From Parafrankia discariae (lineage in GTDB: Bacteria > Actinomycetota > Actinomycetes > Frankiales > Frankiaceae), in assembly GCF_000373365.1 (NCBI RefSeq), contig NZ_KB891274.1:1-64000 (forward strand): a stretch of 64,000 nt of DNA, in the 5' to 3' direction. The position numbers and the translations under genes were made by a program. This document shows positions 60,113-64,000 of this stretch, piece after piece; within the stretch, counting starts at the first letter, position 1, and every line of letters begins with the position of its first letter. Below the pieces are notes generated by a model that was not told where the DNA came from, did not search any database, and saw only the letters and a program-made list of their open reading frames with translations.

Positions 60113-62352
60113 GCTTCCCGTTCTCCGCGCTGGTCGGTCAGGATGATCTGCGGTTGGCGTTGCTGCTCAACGCGGTGTCCCCGACGGTGGGTGGGGTGCT
60201 GGTCCGCGGGGAGAAGGGCACGGCGAAGTCGACGGCGGTCCGGGCGCTGGCGGGGTTGCTGCCGCCGGTGGCGGTGGTGCCGGGCTGCCGGTTCTCCTGC
60301 GATCCGGTGGCGCCGGTGGCGCACTGCCCGGACGGCCCGCACCTGACCGGGCCCGCCGCCGGTCACGGTGCCGGCGGGGTGGGGGTGTCGCGGCCGGCGC
60401 GGCTGGTGGAGCTGCCGGTCGGGGCGTCGGAGGACCGGGTGACCGGCGCGTTGGACCTGGACCGGGCGCTGGCCGAAGGGGTGAGCGCGCTGCGTCCGGG
60501 GCTGCTCGCGGCCGCGCACCGCGGGGTGCTCTACGTCGACGAGGTGAACCTGCTCGCCGACCATCTGGTGGATCTGCTGTTGGACGCGTCGGCGCTCGGG
60601 GTGGCGCAGGTGGAACGCGACGGGGTGTCGGTCAGCCATCCGGCGCGGTTCTGGCTGGTGGGGACGATGAACCCGGAGGAGGGTGAGCTGCGCCCGCAGC
60701 TGCTGGACCGGTTCGGGTTGACGGTGCAGGTGGCGGCCAGCCGTGACCCGCGGGTGCGGGCGCAGGTGGTGCGCCGCCGGTTGACGTTCGAAGCCGACCC
60801 GGTCGGGTTCGCCGCCCTCTGGGCCGGTGCGGAGGCGGAGCTGGCGGGGCGGATCGCGCGGGCGCAGGCCCGGCTGGGCCGGGTGGAGCTGCCCGACGCC
60901 GCGTTGGACGCGGTCGCCGCGGTGTGCGCGGCGTGTGACGTGGACGGGATGCGCGCCGACGTGGTGCTGGCGAAGACGGCGATGGCGCGTGCGGCGTGGG
61001 AGGGTCGGGCGGAGGTCAGCCCGGATGACATTCGGGTCGCGGCCCGGTTCGTGTTGCCGCATCGGCGTCGCCGTGGCCCGTTCGACGCCCCGGGTGGGGA
61101 CGGCCGCGCGCTCGACGACACGGTCGAGGAGGTGCTGGCCGAGCGGGTACGCCCCGGCGACGGCCCGGACGGGGACGGGTCGGATGATTCTCCTGGTGGC
61201 GGGTCGCCGGGTGGTGGCCGGCGGTGGCGTGACGACACCGGCGGCGCCGGCGGGTCGGGGGTGGATGTCCCGGCTGGTGGTACCGGTGACCTCACTGGCG
61301 CCTCGGCGGGGGCCGGGGGCGGGTCCGCTGATCTGACTGGGCCGGCGGCGGGTGGGTCCGAGGGTGTCGGGCCGGTGGGCGGTGGTGGGCCGGCCGCGGA
61401 GGCGGGTGGCCCGGCGGGCATGGCCCGAGCAGCCCAGACAGCGCAGAGGCATCATGTGGACGGCGGCGCGGCGGGCGGTGGTGGGCCGGCACCGGCGGCC
61501 GGGGTTCCCGGTATGCCGTTCCGGCCGCGGCTGCTGTCCGTCGCCGGGCTGGGCGCGGGGGCGGCCGGGCGTCGTTCGGCGGCGCGTACCTCCCGCGGGG
61601 CGGTCGCCCGGACCGGCGCGGACGCACCCGGGTTGCACCTGCCGGCGACGCTGCTGGCCGCCGCCCCCCACCAGCACGGCCGGGGCCGCACCGGCCCGGC
61701 GCTGATCCTGCGGCCCGCCGACCGGCGTGGCGCGCACCGCCGTGGCCGGGAGGGGAACCTGGTGCTGTTCGTCGTCGACGCCAGCGGATCGATGGCCGCC
61801 CGCAGCCGGCTGCGGCGGGTCAGCACCGCGGTGCTGTCCCTGCTCGTCGACGCCTACCAGCGCCGCGACCGCATCGGCATGATCACGTTCCGGGGGGTGG
61901 GTGCGCAGGTGGTGCTCGCGCCGACGTCCAGTGTGGAGGTGGGGGCGGCGCGGCTGGTCGGGTTGCGCACCGGGGGGCGGACCCCGATCGCGGCCGGGTT
62001 GGAATGCGCCGGGGTGGTGCTGCGCGCCGAGGCGCGCCGTGATCCCGACCGCCGTCCCCTGCTGGTGCTGGTCACCGACGGGCGGGCCACCGCCGGGGGT
62101 GATCCGGGCGCGGCGGCGCGGGGGTTGCTGCGTGCGGCCGGTGGGGTCGCCGGGCAGGGCGGCGGGGCGCGCGGTGGGGCCGGGGCGGCCGGCCGGGTGC
62201 GCCGGGGCGGGTTGGCGAGTGTGGTCGTGGACTGTGAGACCGGCCCGGTGCGTCTCGGGCTGGCCGGGCGGCTCGCCGTCGCGCTCGGCGCCGACCTGGT
62301 CGACCTCGACGCGCTCCCGCGGGCCGGTGGCGCCGCCGGGTGGGTCGCCTGA
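60109..62352 (+). CDS. fused ChlI/ChlD-type magnesium chelatase subunit, putative cobaltochelatase
   Basis: 747 aa from GTG 60109; GTG 60070 is in frame too. An AAA+ domain (about 1-330) has Walker A GEKGTAKST (34-42), Walker B GVLYVDEVNLL and the VGTMNPEEGELRPQLLDRF segment. An Asp/Gly/Pro-rich linker (about 340-490) leads to a von Willebrand A domain with the MIDAS motif DASGS (about 557) and TDGRAT. Such proteins work with CobN to insert cobalt. CobN is not in the window but may lie beyond it. Riboswitch control and the adjacent cobO support cobalamin synthesis. Confidence 0.88.
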   Translation: MSFPFSALVGQDDLRLALLLNAVSPTVGGVLVRGEKGTAKSTAVRALAGLLPPVAVVPGCRFSCDPVAPVAHCPDGPHLTGPAAGHGAGGVGVSRPARLVELPVGASEDRVTGALDLDRALAEGVSALRPGLLAAAHRGVLYVDEVNLLADHLVDLLLDASALGVAQVERDGVSVSHPARFWLVGTMNPEEGELRPQLLDRFGLTVQVAASRDPRVRAQVVRRRLTFEADPVGFAALWAGAEAELAGRIARAQARLGRVELPDAALDAVAAVCAACDVDGMRADVVLAKTAMARAAWEGRAEVSPDDIRVAARFVLPHRRRRGPFDAPGGDGRALDDTVEEVLAERVRPGDGPDGDGSDDSPGGGSPGGGRRWRDDTGGAGGSGVDVPAGGTGDLTGASAGAGGGSADLTGPAAGGSEGVGPVGGGGPAAEAGGPAGMARAAQTAQRHHVDGGAAGGGGPAPAAGVPGMPFRPRLLSVAGLGAGAAGRRSAARTSRGAVARTGADAPGLHLPATLLAAAPHQHGRGRTGPALILRPADRRGAHRRGREGNLVLFVVDASGSMAARSRLRRVSTAVLSLLVDAYQRRDRIGMITFRGVGAQVVLAPTSSVEVGAARLVGLRTGGRTPIAAGLECAGVVLRAEARRDPDRRPLLVLVTDGRATAGGDPGAAARGLLRAAGGVAGQGGGARGGAGAAGRVRRGGLASVVVDCETGPVRLGLAGRLAVALGADLVDLDALPRAGGAAGWVA

Positions 62353-62960
62353 TGGCGCCCCACGGGCAGCCCGAGCAGGTCCCCGACGACGGGCTGACGA
62401 CGCGGCAGCGCCGCGACCGTCCGCTGCTGATCGTGCACACCGGGCAGGGGAAGGGAAAGTCGACGGCGGCGTTCGGGTTGGCGTTGCGCGGCTGGGCGCA
62501 GGGCTGGCCGGTCGGGGTGTTCCAGTTCGTGAAGTCGGCGAAGTGGCGCATCGGGGAGGAGAAGGCGCTGCGGGTCCTCTCGGCCAGCGGTGAGGGTGGG
62601 ACGGTGAGCTGGCACAAGATGGGCCAGGGGTGGAGCTGGGTGCAGCGGCGCATCGACCCGGCCGCCGACCCGGCGGGTGCGGCCGCCGAGGGGTGGGCGC
62701 AGATCGCCCGCGATCTGAGCGCCGGCACCTACCGGCTTTACGTCCTCGACGAGCTGACCTATCCGCTGCGCTGGGGGTGGATCGATCTGGACGAGGTCCT
62801 CGCCGTGCTCGCCGCCCGACCTGACGGGCAGCATGTGGTGATCACCGGCCGGGAGGCGCCGGCCGCGCTGGTCGACGCCGCGGACCTGGTCACCGACATG
62901 ACGAAGGTGAAGCATCCGATGGACGCCGGGCAGAAGGGGCAGCGGGGCATCGAATGGTGA
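62352..62960 (+). CDS. cobO: cob(I)yrinic acid a,c-diamide adenosyltransferase
   Basis: 202 aa from the ATG at 62352, overlapping the chelatase stop (TGATG). The P-loop is HTGQGKGKSTAAFGLALR (GQGKGKST at 31-38). Other CobA/CobO marks are VGVFQFVKSAKWRIGEEKAL, GWAQIARDLSAGTYRLYVLDELTYPLRWGWIDLDEVL, GQHVVITGREAP and ADLVTDMTKVKHPMDAGQKGQRGIEW. It transfers the adenosyl group from ATP to reduced cobalt in the corrinoid. Length and ending are normal for the family. Confidence 0.95.
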   Translation: MAPHGQPEQVPDDGLTTRQRRDRPLLIVHTGQGKGKSTAAFGLALRGWAQGWPVGVFQFVKSAKWRIGEEKALRVLSASGEGGTVSWHKMGQGWSWVQRRIDPAADPAGAAAEGWAQIARDLSAGTYRLYVLDELTYPLRWGWIDLDEVLAVLAARPDGQHVVITGREAPAALVDAADLVTDMTKVKHPMDAGQKGQRGIEW

Positions 62961-64000
62961 GCGCCGGGCTGATCCCCCGGCTGGTGCTGGCCGCCCCGAC
63001 GTCCGGCGCGGGGAAGACGACGGTGGCGACCGGGTTGATGGCGGCGCTGACCGCCCGTGGGCTGCGGGTGTCCGGGCACAAGGTGGGCCCGGACTACATC
63101 GACCCCGGGTACCACGCGTTGGCGACGGGCCGGCCCGGCCGGAACCTGGACGCGGTGCTGTGCGGGCCGGAGCTGATCGGCCCGCTGTTCGCCCACGGGG
63201 CGGCCGGCGCGCAGCTGGCGGTCGTCGAAGGGGTGATGGGCCTGTTCGACGGGGTCGCCGCCCCCGGCGCCGGGCAGGAGGCTGACCACGGGTCGACAGC
63301 GCATGTCGCGCGGCTGCTCGACGCGCCGGTGGTGCTGGTCGTCGACGCGGCCGGCGCCGGGCGGTCGGTGGCCGCGCTGGTCGCCGGGTTCGCCGCGTTC
63401 GACCGGCGGGTGCGCCTCGCCGGGGTGATCCTCAACCGGGTCGGGTCGCGGCGGCATCGGCAGATCCTCACCGGTGCGCTCGCCGGGATCGGGGTGGCGG
63501 TGCTGGGCGCGGTGCCCCGTGACGGCGCGGTGCACACCCCGTCGCGGCATCTGGGGCTGGTACCGGCGGCGGAACGGGCGGCGGCGGCCGGTGCGGCGGT
63601 GCGGCGGCTCGGGGAGCTGGTCGGCGCGTCGGTCGACCTGGGGGCGCTGATCTCCGTGGCGTCCGCCGCGCCGCGGACGCCGGTCGACCCGTGGGATCCC
63701 GCCCGGCAGATCACCCAGGCCGCCGCCGCTGGGGGTGGGCGGCGTGGACCTGGCTCCGCCGGCGCGGACCCGCCGGGAGGGGGGCGGCCGGTGCGGATCG
63801 CGGTGGCCGGCGGGGCGGCGTTCACCTTCGGCTACACCGAGCATGTCGAGCTGCTCACCGCCGCCGGCGCGCAGGTGCTCACCGTCGACCCGTTGCACGA
63901 CGAGACCCTCCCGGAGGGCACCGACGCGCTGGTCGTCGGCGGTGGGTTCCCCGAGGAGCATGCCGGCGCGCTGGCGGCGAACAGCCGGCTGCGTGGGCAG
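62957..64000 (+). CDS. cobB: cobyrinic acid a,c-diamide synthase (3' end cut by window)
   Basis: 348 codons from a GTG that overlaps the cobO stop (GTGA); the frame is open to the window end. The ATP-binding P-loop is APTSGAGKTT (13-22), followed by GHKVGPDYIDPGYHALATGRPGRNLDAVL, VVEGVMGLFDG and GVILNRVGS. The glutamine amidotransferase part begins near residue 275 (RIAVAGGAAFTFGYTEHVELL) and reaches ALVVGGGFPEEHAGAL; its catalytic Cys and His lie beyond the window. It amidates the a and c side chains of cobyrinate using glutamine. Confidence 0.95.
   Translation, partial: MSAGLIPRLVLAAPTSGAGKTTVATGLMAALTARGLRVSGHKVGPDYIDPGYHALATGRPGRNLDAVLCGPELIGPLFAHGAAGAQLAVVEGVMGLFDGVAAPGAGQEADHGSTAHVARLLDAPVVLVVDAAGAGRSVAALVAGFAAFDRRVRLAGVILNRVGSRRHRQILTGALAGIGVAVLGAVPRDGAVHTPSRHLGLVPAAERAAAAGAAVRRLGELVGASVDLGALISVASAAPRTPVDPWDPARQITQAAAAGGGRRGPGSAGADPPGGGRPVRIAVAGGAAFTFGYTEHVELLTAAGAQVLTVDPLHDETLPEGTDALVVGGGFPEEHAGALAANSRLRGQ

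Overview
The window is 64 kb of very GC-rich actinobacterial chromosome. GTG starts are frequent, many genes appear to be leaderless, TetR/LLM/SDR families are abundant, and Ser/Thr kinases are fused to NHL-type beta-propeller repeats. This suggests Frankia or a close relative in Frankiales; that is an inference from gene style, not from a marker gene. Both ends cut a gene: a beta-carbonic anhydrase at the left and cobB at the right. I saw no rRNA, tRNA, CRISPR array or intact insertion sequence.

Left part (1-16956). After the carbonic anhydrase come three tandem kinase/NHL genes, a Clp-N/HTH protein with its own paired operators, a drug-efflux-type ABC transporter with a divergent TetR and two 18-bp operators, a Tat lipoprotein resembling M28 peptidases, a secreted CocE-type hydrolase, and two more TetR regulators.

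Sulfur region (17075-28240). A 27-codon-class leader peptide precedes ssuC-ssuB-ssuA, a TauD-type dioxygenase and an LLM monooxygenase. A convergent operon encodes a DszA/NtaA-type monooxygenase and a flavin reductase, and it has its own similar leader peptide. A divergent LysR operon adds a 2-hydroxyacid dehydrogenase, an SDR and a SnoaL-like protein. Together this looks like uptake and desulfonation of organosulfur compounds, controlled by attenuation on cysteine-containing leaders plus LysR.

Middle (28324-43836). This is a mixture of secreted proteins, a GAF-EAL cyclic-di-GMP phosphodiesterase, CorA with a His-rich N-terminus, MFS exporters paired with HxlR or TetR regulators, a PadR/membrane pair, a dienelactone hydrolase, a coiled-coil protein with a Cys/His N-terminus, and a PrmC-like methyltransferase carrying a polyserine stretch.

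Decay and resistance (43837-48400). Three broken genes lie side by side: a TIGR01777-type epimerase, a uridine kinase and an aminoglycoside phosphotransferase-like kinase. They are followed by a GNAT gene and a rifampin monooxygenase (rox). A 19-bp inverted repeat matching the rifamycin-associated element lies upstream of rox.

Right part (48536-64000). It holds a GT39-like membrane glycosyltransferase, an RHH regulator with a DUF4097 partner, SDR/AraC and TetR/LLM divergent pairs, a methyltransferase, a DUF4394 secreted protein, MarR and a tyrosine recombinase. It ends in a cobalamin riboswitch driving a chelatase-like gene, cobO and cobB. Three copies of a 47-48 nt element with a GTCAAC-N3-GTTGAC core are spread over the window (813, 35570, 43904).
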